Assembly (NCBI GenBank): GCA_049999765.1
Contig: JBNGIQ010008846.1
Location: forward strand, 1-38,413
Direction of reading: 5' to 3'
Length of the DNA stretch: 38,413 nucleotides
Source: Phaeoceros laevis
Taxonomy: Eukaryota; Anthocerotophyta; Anthocerotopsida; Notothyladales
Positions 1 through 9,191 of the stretch are shown here, piece by piece. The translations under genes were made by a program, and so were the position numbers. The number at the start of each line of letters is the position of its first letter. Positions within the stretch are counted from its first letter, which is position 1. The notes beneath the pieces are model-generated. The model was not told the origin of the DNA. It saw nothing but the letters and a program-made list of their open reading frames with translations, and made no database searches.

Positions 1-1
1 T

Positions 2-1933
2 TCCATTATCTCTGCACATGCTAAGCACGGAAAACCGAAGGAGGCCATACAACTCTACCGTGAGATGCGTAAGGCAGGAGTGAAGGCGGATGGTTACGTC
101 TTCGTGGCTGCCCTTCAAGCTTGTGCATTTGCCGCCGACTTGGAATCTGGCAGAAAAGTGCACTCTGATGTGTTGCACAGCGGCAATCCTACTGACATAG
201 TTGTTGGCAACTGCCCGGTGGACATGTATTCAAAATGTGGTGAGCTGGAAGATGCGCGCCAGGTTTTTGACAGCATGNNNNNNNNNNNNNNNNNNNNNNN
301 NNNNNNNNNNNNNNNNNNNNNNNNNNNNNNNNNNNNNNNNNNNNNNNNNNNNNNNNNNNNNNNNNNNNNNNNNNNNNAGGTTTTTGACAGCATGGACACA
401 AAGGATGTGGTGACATGGAATGCCCTGATTGCTGGGTATGCACAGCAAGGACTCTGCCAACAGGCGCTTCTTGTGTATGGACAAATGGAGGAGGCGGGCC
501 TCATTTTGGCTGATCGTGTTACTTTTGCTTGCCTTTTGAAGGCGTGTGCCAGCACTGGTGCCATACAGAAGGGCAGGGAGCTGCACTCACAGATTGTCAA
601 AAGAGGACTGCTGGATAACGTAGTGGTGGGCAACTGCCTAGTGGACATGTATGCAAAATGTGGTGAGCTGGAAGATGCGCGCCAGGTTTTTGACAGCATG
701 GACACAAAGAATGTGGTGACATGGAATGCTCTGATTGCTGGGTGTGCACAGCAAGGACTCGGCCAAGAGGCGCTTGTTGTGTATGGACAAATGGAGAAGG
801 GGGGCCTCATTTTGGCTGACCAGGTTACTCTTATTTGCCTTCTGAAGGCGTGTGCAAGTACTGGTGCCTTGCAGAAAGGCAGGGAGCTGCACTCAAAGAT
901 TGTCAAAAGAGGTCTGCTGGAGGATGTAGTGGTGGGCACCTGCCTGGTGGACATGTATGCAAAATGTGGTGAGCTGGAAGATGCGCACCAGGTTTTTGAC
1001 AGCATGGACACAAAGGATGTGGTGACATGGAATGCTGTGATTGCTGGGTATGGTACTTGTGATGAAGGTCGCAAGGCACTTGCTTGTTTTGAGGAGATGG
1101 TAGTTGCCGGTGTTCATCCTGATGATGTTACTTTTACTTGCCTTCTAGTAGCATGCAGTCAAGAGGGACTGGTCCACGAGGGTCGGAAACTCTTGGATTC
1201 CATGGCTGAACAGCATGGCATCAAACCTAATATTGAGCATTACAACTGCATGATTGATCTTCTTGCGCATGCTGGCCAATTAGACGAGGCAGAGAGGATG
1301 CTATTATCATGTGAAGGCCGAAGTAATGTGGTGGGCTTGATGTCTTTGTTCAATGCCTGCAAAAGTCACGGGGACATATAGAGGGCTGTGTAGTGTTTTG
1401 AAAGCATTGTTAGGCTGGACCCTCAAGTGGCGTCTGCCTATGTGCTCATGGCCAATGCCTATGCAGATACGGGTAGGTGGACCGATGTAGACAGGATTGA
1501 AACACAGAGAAGGGCAGCATGAGCTAACAAGAAACCTGCAGTGGCGAGCATTGAGGTGAGTAAGGAGGTACACAGATTTTTGGTGGGAGAAACGAGAAAG
1601 GATATTGAGTTTAAGGCAGAGAGCATAAATGCACGTGTGAAGCAGGAAGGAGGCCATGTACCTCACACAAAGTTGATGTTGAAGCCACTGAGTGAGAAGG
1701 AAAAGGAAGATGTGCTTTGTGGGCATGCTGAGAAGCTAGCTCTGGCCTTTGGTCTGTTGAACACTCCGAGTGGGACACCTCTTGTGGTAACGAAGAATCT
1801 ACGCATGTGCAGCGACTGCCACAGCTCCACGGAAATCATGTCAAGGCTTGAACAGAGAGAGGTTGTGGTAAGGGATGGGTACCGTGTGCATCGATTCGCA
1901 AACGGGCGTTGCAGTTGTAAGGGTCGACCGTGA
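2..1933 (+). pseudogene. PPR-A: PLS-class PPR gene of DYW:KP type, 5' truncated by window, three in-frame stops
   Basis: One reading frame runs from base 2 to the TGA at 1931-1933. It encodes S, P and L type PPR modules repeating every 306 bases, then E motifs and a DYW-like deaminase domain. Functional relatives bind organelle RNA and edit it. The frame is broken by TAG at 1379-1381, TAG at 1391-1393 and TGA at 1520-1522; the paralogue at 21707-25252 has Glu, Arg and Gly at these places. No frameshift is seen, and the deaminase part after 1541 is intact: KKPA block, HAE, CSDC, C-terminal CSCKGRP. This looks like a young pseudogene; sequence errors or an allele are alternatives. The 5' part lies outside the window and an N run interrupts the repeats. 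It is near-identical to PPR-F at 36394-38413 over their shared part. Confidence 0.85.
278..377. other. Assembly gap (100 N) inside the PPR-A repeats
   Basis: Exactly 100 N, so probably a placeholder of unknown length. The 17 bases before the gap and the 17 after it are the same (aggtttttgacagcatg), a sequence present once per 306-bp module. The true content may be nothing, or one or more whole modules. Confidence 0.95.
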
Positions 1934-1995
1934 GAATACTGAAGATCTAGCCAGTGCCCAGGTATGAGTATTGAGCACGCCGACACCATGATGCT

Positions 1996-2039
1996 AGCAA
2001 GTGATATACTAGCAAGTAGCAAGTGATATACTAGCAAGT
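1996..2039. repeat. Tandem repeat, 2 x 22 bp
   Basis: Two adjacent copies of a 22-base unit that begins agcaagtgatatact and ends agcaagt. It lies about 60 bases after the PPR-A stop codon. Confidence 0.85.
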
Positions 2040-2156
2040 GACTTGGAGACTTCAAACGTCAGTCAAATGTTTGGACGTTTGGACGTGGTTTTCCAGGTTT
2101 CTGGGAAGTCATGTATAAACCTCCTTTAATACATTCACACATACAAATGTCTGATT

Positions 2157-2264
2157 AGAGGGCTTTTTAGTCAGCTTTGAAGATGCAAAAATGTCCACGT
2201 GTTGACATTTTGTGGTACCCGATTCAAGAGGGCTTTTTAGTCAGCTTGGGGGATGCAAAAATGT
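2157..2264. repeat. Direct repeat, about 38 bp, period 70
   Basis: A unit starting agagggctttttagtcagctt and ending gatgcaaaaatgt occurs at 2157-2194 and again at 2227-2264 with a few differences between copies. It is a small local duplication of unknown role. Confidence 0.8.
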
Positions 2265-2664
2265 GCGGTCTGCTGGTTTGTGGAGTGATTGGTTGAAGGC
2301 AAGCTGTATGGATGATATATGTGGTAGAACTCTAGTAGTAGCCTGGGAAAGACGAAGAAGTCAAGGAGAATTTGAAAATGGTTGGGCAAGGCGAGATACT
2401 AAAAATGGAGAATAAAACACATCTGCACACATGCGTCTCACGACATCCAACTCCTCAAGATGAAGCACCTGCCATGAGTTGCCTTACGAAACTTCTCTTT
2501 GTGCCACTATGGTACCATCGGGCAGAGCTCTCAAGGAGAACATCCTCAAGAATTTTGTGCAATAAGGTCATTGACTCTAGTTTCACTTGCTCAAAGGTAA
2601 TACTTCGCTCAACACCTGCTTTAGGGTTGCAGGTTGCAAGTCTGGGTGTCACTTGACAGCACCG

Positions 2665-2675
2665 TTTGGCGGGAA
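2665..2675 (+). promoter_or_regulatory. E2F-like site upstream of HOP2
   Basis: The sequence tttggcgggaa matches the plant E2F/DP consensus TTTSSCGS. It lies 288 bases before the HOP2 start codon. E2F sites mark S-phase and many meiosis or repair genes, so a role is plausible, but position and sequence alone do not prove use. Confidence 0.4.
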
Positions 2676-2962
2676 GTTTACGACTAGGCATGTTGGTGCA
2701 TTCTAGAGTCTAGACGGAGCTAGACTAGAGCTTGCTAAGATCTCTTCTTGCAAGCCACTTCACCTGGATGCCGGTCCGAACAGTAGTGTGGAAATTGTTT
2801 ATTATGGTCTTTAAAGCAAGTTGACTGTTAATAGAACTTGATCTTCCTGGAGCAGACCAAAGCTCCAAGGATCACAAGACACGTAGAGCCTGGATGCAGC
2901 TGGCGGAAGCATCCAGTCTAGTCTGAGATTCTCATGCTCTACATTTTGGACCTGTCCAGAAC

Positions 2963-4372
2963 ATGGCCCCCGAGGATGGTGAGCTCGCCTTCTCAGTTCC
3001 GTCTTCGGCTGTAATCTATGCGTCTGTAGAGCCCTAGAATCCAAAGTCTAGCTCGGTTTGACTGAAAGATTCGCTGAGACGACAACGCATTGTAGAGATT
3101 GAGAGGTCGTGCTCCGCTACCTAGCTTCCTGAGCCTGCGTCCACATATGCGTCGCCACGCTGGGGCGAATATATATCTTGGCTAACAAATTTCTTCCCGC
3201 TGTACTGCCACTTCAATTGGCTTTGTGGTTCATGGTGCAGCTCATGTCCTGGCTTATGTCAATGAGGTATGTATTTTACCGTAGGCTTGCTTTTTCTGTA
3301 CAGCAGCAGTTTGCGAGGCTCATTTCTCATACCTGTCTTTGTGTGCATCGACAGCAAAATAGGCCACTGAACTCTCAGAATGTCGCGGATGCGCTTCAAA
3401 AGTACAACATCAAGAAAAGTTCGGTGCAGAAGGCGCTGGATAGCTTGGCAGACAATGGCAAGATCAGCTTCAAGGAATATGGCAAGCAGAGAATTTATCT
3501 TGCTAGACAAGACCAGTTTCAAATTCCGAATACAGAGGAGCTCGAGAAGATGAAGCAATTGAACGACGCCCTTCAGGAAGAGTTGACAACTGAAAAGAAG
3601 GCTGTGGCTGACCTCGAAGCAGGTGCCGCGGAAAAGACATGGCTCATCTGTCCTTGTGGTTCTGGAAATGTATGGGTTTTGTAGTTCTGTCTTATGAATC
3701 CTGCACTCAAGTGCCTATGGCTGGTGCAGAAATCCGTTCTATGGAGTCGAATATGACTGGCGAGCAAATTGCTGAGAAAGTGACCAAGCTGACTGAAAAG
3801 GTGATGAACATGCTGCTCTCAGTGGTGTGACAAGCAGAAACTGTGTCAGCTGTTATCCAGGGGAGGACGTTCTGTTGATTCTACTTTCTCAGCTCCAGGA
3901 ATTTTCTGATAGAAAATTGTGCTCCGCGGTTTGTAGCCTTGTTCAACCCGCTCACGTGCATTTATCCTGGCGTTTCTTGGTCTGACACAACCTTTTGGCA
4001 AGCAGATCAGCAAGATGGGTAAGAAGCTGGCGAAGTTCAAAGAAGGATCTTCGCTGATTACAGCAGAGGAGCGTCAGCAAATAGAGCAGGCATATAACTC
4101 CAAGATGGCACAGTGGAGGAGGCGAAAGAGAATTTTCAAGGACCTGTGGGACATGATAACCGAGACTATGCCAAAGAGCAGTGCCGAATTTAAGGTTTTG
4201 CTTCAACGTCATGTCTTGTATGTATGACCTTGTGGCTGGCTTACCACAACTACAGTAGACTAAAAGTTGCTAATGCGTAATGCAGGAGGAGCTGGGAATT
4301 GAGACTGATGAGGACACTGGAGTGAGCATTCAGGACTTTTGTAATATCTCGAACAAGAAGCAAAGGCACTGA
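2963..4372 (+). CDS. HOP2: HOP2 homologous-pairing protein 2 homologue, six exons
   Basis: HOP2 forms a complex with MND1 in the nucleus and helps DMC1/RAD51 in strand invasion during meiosis. I infer exons 2963-2978, 3241-3266, 3355-3622, 3730-3800, 4006-4194 and 4286-4372, all with GT-AG introns and compatible phases, giving 218 aa; plant HOP2 is about 225 aa. The N-terminal winged-helix part (residues 1-75) contains NRPLNSQNVADALQK and ALDSLADNGKISFKEYGKQ, typical of the family. A coiled coil follows at about 84-140, and the basic WRRRKR stretch sits near residue 164. The first two coding exons are only 16 and 26 bases and together encode MAPEDAHVLAYVNE, matching the family N-terminus; this is why the start at 2963 was chosen. 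The last exon encodes the acidic tail EELGIETDED. Confidence 0.9.
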
Positions 4373-4442
4373 CTAAATCTTTCTTGCTCAAAGGAAGAAG
4401 AAGACGACAAGTGTGTCTTTTGCGTGCATATCTCGTACTGGC

Positions 4443-4532
4443 AGACCGGCTGAGGCTGATCCTTTTTAGAAGAACTAGCTCAGGAACTCACCAAATCTCT
4501 TAGACTGGCAGGATACAAGCCTCAGCCGGTCT
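4443..4532. repeat. 15-bp perfect inverted repeat (90-nt foldback)
   Basis: The 15 bases agaccggctgaggct at 4443-4457 are the exact reverse complement of 4518-4532. The 60-base loop carries a further imperfect match (gatcct against ggatac). It lies between HOP2 and PPR-B. It could be a small hairpin RNA, a miniature element, or a chance structure. Confidence 0.75.
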
Positions 4533-4810
4533 CCCCAAGCCCAATGTCGAGCTCACGGGGTCGAGTTGTACTTCGGCAACTTGGACTAATAGAAAGGTAG
4601 TCCTCTCACTAGGTACCCCCAGAAGGATGCGAAGCATGTGATCGTGTGAGTAAAGCACTAGCCGCTAGGCTCGCTATCGTAACCCTGTCATTTCAACGCG
4701 TTTACTTCATTGCAATCAAGCGATCTTCTTCGAGGAGCAGAGCCGTCGGCAACCCCGGGGCTCCGCCTAGGAGAGAACGCGGGTATGAATGCCATGCTGT
4801 TATCGGTGCG

Positions 4811-7576
4811 ATGGTTCGGCGTTGTCTTCAGTCTATCCACGGTTTGGCTGGCATCGTGTCAATGCTTCTTCACCTTGGCTCAAAGCAGCCAGTGCTATGT
4901 CACAACCGTCGATTCATCATCCGTCACAGGAAAGAGGGCCCAATACCGTTGCAGGCATCCGTTGGGACGCATGGACCAGCTCGGGAGCTTCAAATTCTGT
5001 GCCAAGAGGGGCAGCTGGATAAGGCGTTGGATGTCTTGGTGCGCATGGACCAAGGGGGGGCTTGTGCCGCCTCGGTGAATTTGTTCGTGCTTCTCTTGAA
5101 GGAGTGTGCCAAAAGGAAGGCGCTCCTTCAGGCCAAGCTGGTGTATGCTCATATGACCAAACGAACCCTGGAGTCCACCACATTTCTTGGTGAATGCATG
5201 GTCAGCACCATGGTCAAGTGCGGTGGCCTCGAAGATGCCATCCAGGTATTTCACAGGTTGCCACACCCAACTGTTTATTCTTGGACAGCCCTCATTTCTG
5301 GATGCACTGTGGCTGGCCAGGAGCAGGAGGCTATGAGATTGTACGGGTTGATGCGACAGAACGGATTGGAGCCTAACAAGTACACTCTTGTCAGTCTGTG
5401 TAGAGCTTGTGGCAGCCTAGCCGACCTTGCAGGAGGCAAGCGCATCCATGCTGAAGCTCAGAAATACAGGTTGGAATCTGATCTGTTTGTTGGGACGTGT
5501 ATTGTTGACATGTTTGTCAAGTGTGGGAGCATTCCTGATGCTCAGACTGTGTTTGATGGGTTATCCCAGAGGAATGTGGTGTCGTGGACTGCGATGCTTA
5601 CGGCATATGCACAGCAGGGCCAACCAGATAAGGCATTACAACTTTTTGAACAAATGCATGTGGAAGGCGTGAGTCCTGATGAGAGGGCCTTTGTGAGTGC
5701 AGTTCAAGCATGCGGCTTGCTTTCTGAAAGGGAGAAGCAAGTTAATGTGGACGGGACATGGCTCAAAATAGCCTCTCTGCAGAGGGGGAAGGCAATACAT
5801 GCTAACGCCCAAATGAAAGGCTATGACTCAGATGTGTTTGTTGGTAACACTCTCATCAGTATGTATGGGAAGTGCGGGGGCATTGCGGAGGCTAGGAAGG
5901 TGTTCAGTGATTTGCCGCACTGTGATGTGGTGTCGTGGAATGCAATGCTCGCAGCATACACTCAGCAGAGCCTGCCACATGAGGTTTTCCTGCTGTATGA
6001 ACAAATGCTAGAGGAGTGTGGGTCTCCAAATGATCGGACCCTTGTGAGCATACTCCAAGCATGTGGTATGCATGCAGAGAAGGACAAGGAATCAGGTGTT
6101 GATATGAATGGACATTTTGCTAACGTGAAGTCGGTTTCTCTGTACAAGGGAAAGGCTATACACGCTGACGCCTGGGAAAAGGGCTACCGTTCTGACCTCT
6201 TCATTGGTAGCGTCTTAGTTAGTATGTATGGGAAATGTGGGAGCCTCGTGGATGCACAAAACGTGTTTGATGGCTTACTACGGAGGACAACAGTGCTATG
6301 GAATGCTCTGCTGGCAGCTCATGTCGAGTTGGGCAAAGCAGAACAGACGTTGCAGCTGTACGATAGAATGCGGGATGAAGGGACAAGTCCAGACGATTGT
6401 ACTTTTGTGAGCATGCTCCAAGCATGTTGCATTCTTGCCGAGAAGGAAGAAGATAATGCTGTTGATGGGCGACCCATGAAAATGACATCTTTGCAGAAAG
6501 GGAAGGCAGTGCACGCTGGTGCTCGGAGCAAAGGATATGGTTTGGATAGCATTGTTGGTAGCACCCTCATCAGTCTCTATGGCAAGTGCGGGAGCAACCT
6601 GGATGCACAAACTGTCTTTGGTGGATTGTTACGTCAGAGTGTTGTGGAATGGAATTCCATGTTGGCGGCATATGCTTTACAGGGCCAGACAGCAGAGGCT
6701 TTTGAGCTCTTTAAAAGAATGCAGGAAGGTCTTATCAGGCCAGATGACATCACACTTGTCAGTGTCTTGCAATCGTGCAGCAATGGTGGCAGTTTGCATA
6801 TCTGTAGGCAGGTCCATAACAATCTGGTTCAGTCTGGAGGCAATTTAAGTGCACTCCTTGCAACCACACTCATCCATGCATATGGGAGATGTGCGAGTAT
6901 GGTGGAAGCTCAGGATGTGTTCGACGCACTGGCAAGGCCCGATGTGGTGTCATGGAATGCACTGATCGCTGGGTATGCCCGACAAGGCAACTGTGCGGCT
7001 AGCCTGCAGTGTTTTGAGAAGATGCAGGTGGCAGGTGAAAGACCGGACGGTGTAACATTTCTTTCAGTTGTCTCTGCCTGCAGTCATGCTGGATTGGTTG
7101 GCGTGGGCGTGGAGTGCTTTGAATCTATGATCAGAGATTATGGCATGACCCCAGGGATTGAGCATTACGTGTGTATGGTGGACCTCCTTGGGCGTGCTGG
7201 ACACTTCTCAAAGGTGGCCGATCTGTTTTCAAGCATGCCGTTGCCACCCAACCTGAGCATATGGTTAAGTTTGCTGGCTGCCTGCCGGCAGCATGGCAAG
7301 GTGGTACCCGGCAAACAAGCGTTTGACAGCGCAGTCGACCTAGACCCGATGGATCCCTCGCCATATATCCTGATGTCAAACATATATGCCGATGCAGGCC
7401 TGTGGCAGTGCGCAAAGGATGTGAAGGAGTTGGGACAAAAGCGGGGTGCGTGGAAGAATTTGCCTGGGCAAAGCTGGATCGAGCATGAGCAGGAATTATG
7501 CGGCTACACGGCAGGTGACACCGGCAAGCACCCGGAGGTGTTCGCCCTGTTGGAAAAGGTGAATGAATGTGTTTGA
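4811..7576 (+). CDS. PPR-B: PLS-class PPR protein, E class without DYW domain
   Basis: A 921-aa intronless PPR protein. The family binds single-stranded organelle RNA and, in this subclass, directs C-to-U editing. ATG 4811 is the first in-frame Met; the frame stays open upstream but only with GTG. The N-terminus (MVRRCLQS, Arg-rich, few acids) fits an organelle transit peptide. PPR modules run from about residue 50 to 830, followed by E motifs and a PG-box-like LPGQSWIE. The protein stops shortly after (NECV), so it has no deaminase and would need a DYW protein in trans. Three central L motifs carry extra loops of about 18-20 residues (SEREKQVNVDG, AEKDKESGVDMNG, AEKEEDNAVDG), giving modules of about 351-362 bases instead of 306. 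Its stop is 46 bases from the stop of the fumarase-like gene on the other strand. Confidence 0.9.
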   Translation: MVRRCLQSIHGLAGIVSMLLHLGSKQPVLCHNRRFIIRHRKEGPIPLQASVGTHGPARELQILCQEGQLDKALDVLVRMDQGGACAASVNLFVLLLKECAKRKALLQAKLVYAHMTKRTLESTTFLGECMVSTMVKCGGLEDAIQVFHRLPHPTVYSWTALISGCTVAGQEQEAMRLYGLMRQNGLEPNKYTLVSLCRACGSLADLAGGKRIHAEAQKYRLESDLFVGTCIVDMFVKCGSIPDAQTVFDGLSQRNVVSWTAMLTAYAQQGQPDKALQLFEQMHVEGVSPDERAFVSAVQACGLLSEREKQVNVDGTWLKIASLQRGKAIHANAQMKGYDSDVFVGNTLISMYGKCGGIAEARKVFSDLPHCDVVSWNAMLAAYTQQSLPHEVFLLYEQMLEECGSPNDRTLVSILQACGMHAEKDKESGVDMNGHFANVKSVSLYKGKAIHADAWEKGYRSDLFIGSVLVSMYGKCGSLVDAQNVFDGLLRRTTVLWNALLAAHVELGKAEQTLQLYDRMRDEGTSPDDCTFVSMLQACCILAEKEEDNAVDGRPMKMTSLQKGKAVHAGARSKGYGLDSIVGSTLISLYGKCGSNLDAQTVFGGLLRQSVVEWNSMLAAYALQGQTAEAFELFKRMQEGLIRPDDITLVSVLQSCSNGGSLHICRQVHNNLVQSGGNLSALLATTLIHAYGRCASMVEAQDVFDALARPDVVSWNALIAGYARQGNCAASLQCFEKMQVAGERPDGVTFLSVVSACSHAGLVGVGVECFESMIRDYGMTPGIEHYVCMVDLLGRAGHFSKVADLFSSMPLPPNLSIWLSLLAACRQHGKVVPGKQAFDSAVDLDPMDPSPYILMSNIYADAGLWQCAKDVKELGQKRGAWKNLPGQSWIEHEQELCGYTAGDTGKHPEVFALLEKVNECV

Positions 7577-7622
7577 AGGATGGCATCTACAGTGGATTAT
7601 TCCTGGTGTGGTGTGCCCGGAC

Positions 7623-9191
7623 CTAGAAGGCCTGTCTCTGGCTGCCAGGGTGAAGCATGTTTTCCGGAACCACCAGGTCGTCGAATTGCTTGGCTGTGAG
7701 GTATCCGAGATCCAGGGCCGCCTCTTTGAGAGTCCATCCCCGCTGGTGCGCAAGTTTAGCCATCTCTTCTGCCTTGTCGTAGCCGATGACGGGGGTGAGC
7801 GCTGTGACGAGCATGAGGGACCGGCGCATGCAATGCTGAATGCGGTCGTGGCTGGCAACCTCCATCCCTAGCACGCAGTTGCGGGTGAAGCTGGCGGTGG
7901 CGTCCGCCGTGAGTCGCAGAGCCTGGAGCAGGGCTGCGGCCAGCAGTGGGCTGTGAGCAGAGCGCTGGAGAGCGCCCGAGGAGGTCGCTACTGTGATGGC
8001 CACATGGTTGCCAGTCACCTGCGCGCACACCATGGCCAGAGAGTCGCAGGGCTCGTGTAGCTCCAGGTTTAGCTCGCCCAAGCCACACCGGGGACCGCTG
8101 GCCAGCATCCGGATGTCGTTGGCAATCTTAGCGAGGGAGGCGGCCACGCAGTTGAGGGCGGCGCTGGTCTCCAACAGCGCGTCGTGAGCGGCCAGAGCTT
8201 CGAAGGGGTTAGGCGCGGCGACGAAGGGGATGTTGGTGTCCGCAGCCACTGCCATGGCGACCTTCTTGTCGAAGGAGGAGGCCGAGGAGGAAGGAGATGA
8301 AGAAGAGGTTGGAGCAAGCTGGTAGAGTCGCGGGAGAGCAGCCTTGATGCGCGCCATTCCATACTTCACCTGCGTGCCGTAGCCGCTCAGCTCCTGCCCC
8401 AATGTGAGCGGCACCGCATCCTGGCTGTGGGTGCGCCCCGTCTTGATCACGCCCTTGAACTGCTCGCTGCGGGCAGCCAGTGCCTCGTACAGCCCCTGGA
8501 GGCGAGGCAGCAGCCGCGAGCGGATCTCCACCACAGCGGCGATGTGCACCACGGCAGCGAAGCCAGCGTCGTCCTCGGACTGCCCCATCCCGACTTCCTT
8601 GGCCGTCACTTCCTGCCTTTCCTTCTTCTCCAGGAGCAGCAGTTCTGCGGCCCGGTGCGCAATCACCTCGTCGGCATTGGCGTTGCTGGCGGCTCCACTA
8701 CCTGTCTGCCACACCCGTAGAGGGAAATGGGAGTTCAGCTTGCCGTCGGCCACGTCTTGTGCAGCTGCGGCGATGGCGCTTCCCACCTCCCTTTCCAGGC
8801 CGTAGTCCTTCATGTTCACCGTGCTTGCCGCCTTCTTGAGCACTCCTAGGGCCTGGATGATTTGCTCTGGCATGCGCTCCCGCAGCCCCTCGCCCATGCC
8901 CTCCGTCTCCTGCAGGCAACGCTGGGTGCGTGCCCCCCAGTACTTGTCAGCAGGCACTTGGAGGACGGCTCCCTGGCTGTCGCGCTCCTCGCGGAACCCC
9001 CCTTGCTGCTGCTGTGAGGACATACCCACCCCGCTCAAGTGCCGTCGCCCCCACTGGTGATCACTCATCACAGACATGCTTCTTGACCAATAGCAGTAAC
9101 AGTAGCTGTGTGTCTGCTGCACCAGGCGTCCTTGAGCAGCGGCCGCCATAGCCGATTCTCCTTTCTTGCGAAGTGCAATACCAGCACTCAA
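7623..9191 (-). CDS. Fumarase-like protein (class II fold), intronless, active-site motifs lost
   Basis: A 522-aa uninterrupted frame related along its length to plant mitochondrial fumarate hydratase (fumarate to malate, TCA cycle). Conserved blocks include VPADKYWGARTQR, WQTGSGAASNANADEV, GRTHSQDAVPLTLGQE, KIANDIRMLASGPRCGLGEL, SLMLVTAL and IGYDKAEEMAKLAH. Key catalytic segments are missing. The SSND block reads SEDDAGFA. The GGTAVGTGLN block is replaced by a Ser-rich stretch. The signature loop GSSxMPxKxNP is deleted between LHEP and CDSLAMVC (junction near 8048/8049). The GHFELNVFKP block is also lost. The N-terminus has Arg and few acids and could target mitochondria. Lack of introns suggests a retrocopy. 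It is probably not an active fumarase: a pseudoenzyme or a decaying copy whose frame is still open. Confidence 0.85.
   Translation of the reverse strand: MSAGIALRKKGESAMAAAAQGRLVQQTHSYCYCYWSRSMSVMSDHQWGRRHLSGVGMSSQQQQGGFREERDSQGAVLQVPADKYWGARTQRCLQETEGMGEGLRERMPEQIIQALGVLKKAASTVNMKDYGLEREVGSAIAAAAQDVADGKLNSHFPLRVWQTGSGAASNANADEVIAHRAAELLLLEKKERQEVTAKEVGMGQSEDDAGFAAVVHIAAVVEIRSRLLPRLQGLYEALAARSEQFKGVIKTGRTHSQDAVPLTLGQELSGYGTQVKYGMARIKAALPRLYQLAPTSSSSPSSSASSFDKKVAMAVAADTNIPFVAAPNPFEALAAHDALLETSAALNCVAASLAKIANDIRMLASGPRCGLGELNLELHEPCDSLAMVCAQVTGNHVAITVATSSGALQRSAHSPLLAAALLQALRLTADATASFTRNCVLGMEVASHDRIQHCMRRSLMLVTALTPVIGYDKAEEMAKLAHQRGWTLKEAALDLGYLTAKQFDDLVVPENMLHPGSQRQAF

Larger units (their letters stand above)
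1934..2962. other. Intergenic region, PPR-A to HOP2
   Basis: No convincing gene is seen. The stretch holds two short local duplications and an E2F-like site, listed separately. Short open frames here have no recognisable protein features. The part nearest 2963 should contain the HOP2 promoter and 5' leader. Confidence 0.6.

Noticed and set aside
115-1074. Long minus-strand open frames opposite PPR-A, PPR-E and PPR-F
   Set aside because: They are antisense shadows of the repeat-rich PPR coding frames and show the same 306-base period; they carry no independent protein features.
1379-1522. The idea that U-to-C editing of PPR-A's own message repairs its three stops (UAG to CAG, UGA to CGA)
   Set aside because: All three stops could in principle be repaired this way, but such editing is known only in organelle transcripts and this is nuclear DNA.
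4646-4810. Longer PPR-B N-terminus starting at GTG 4646
   Set aside because: Nuclear plant genes start at ATG, and the ATG at 4811 gives a plausible Arg-rich targeting sequence.
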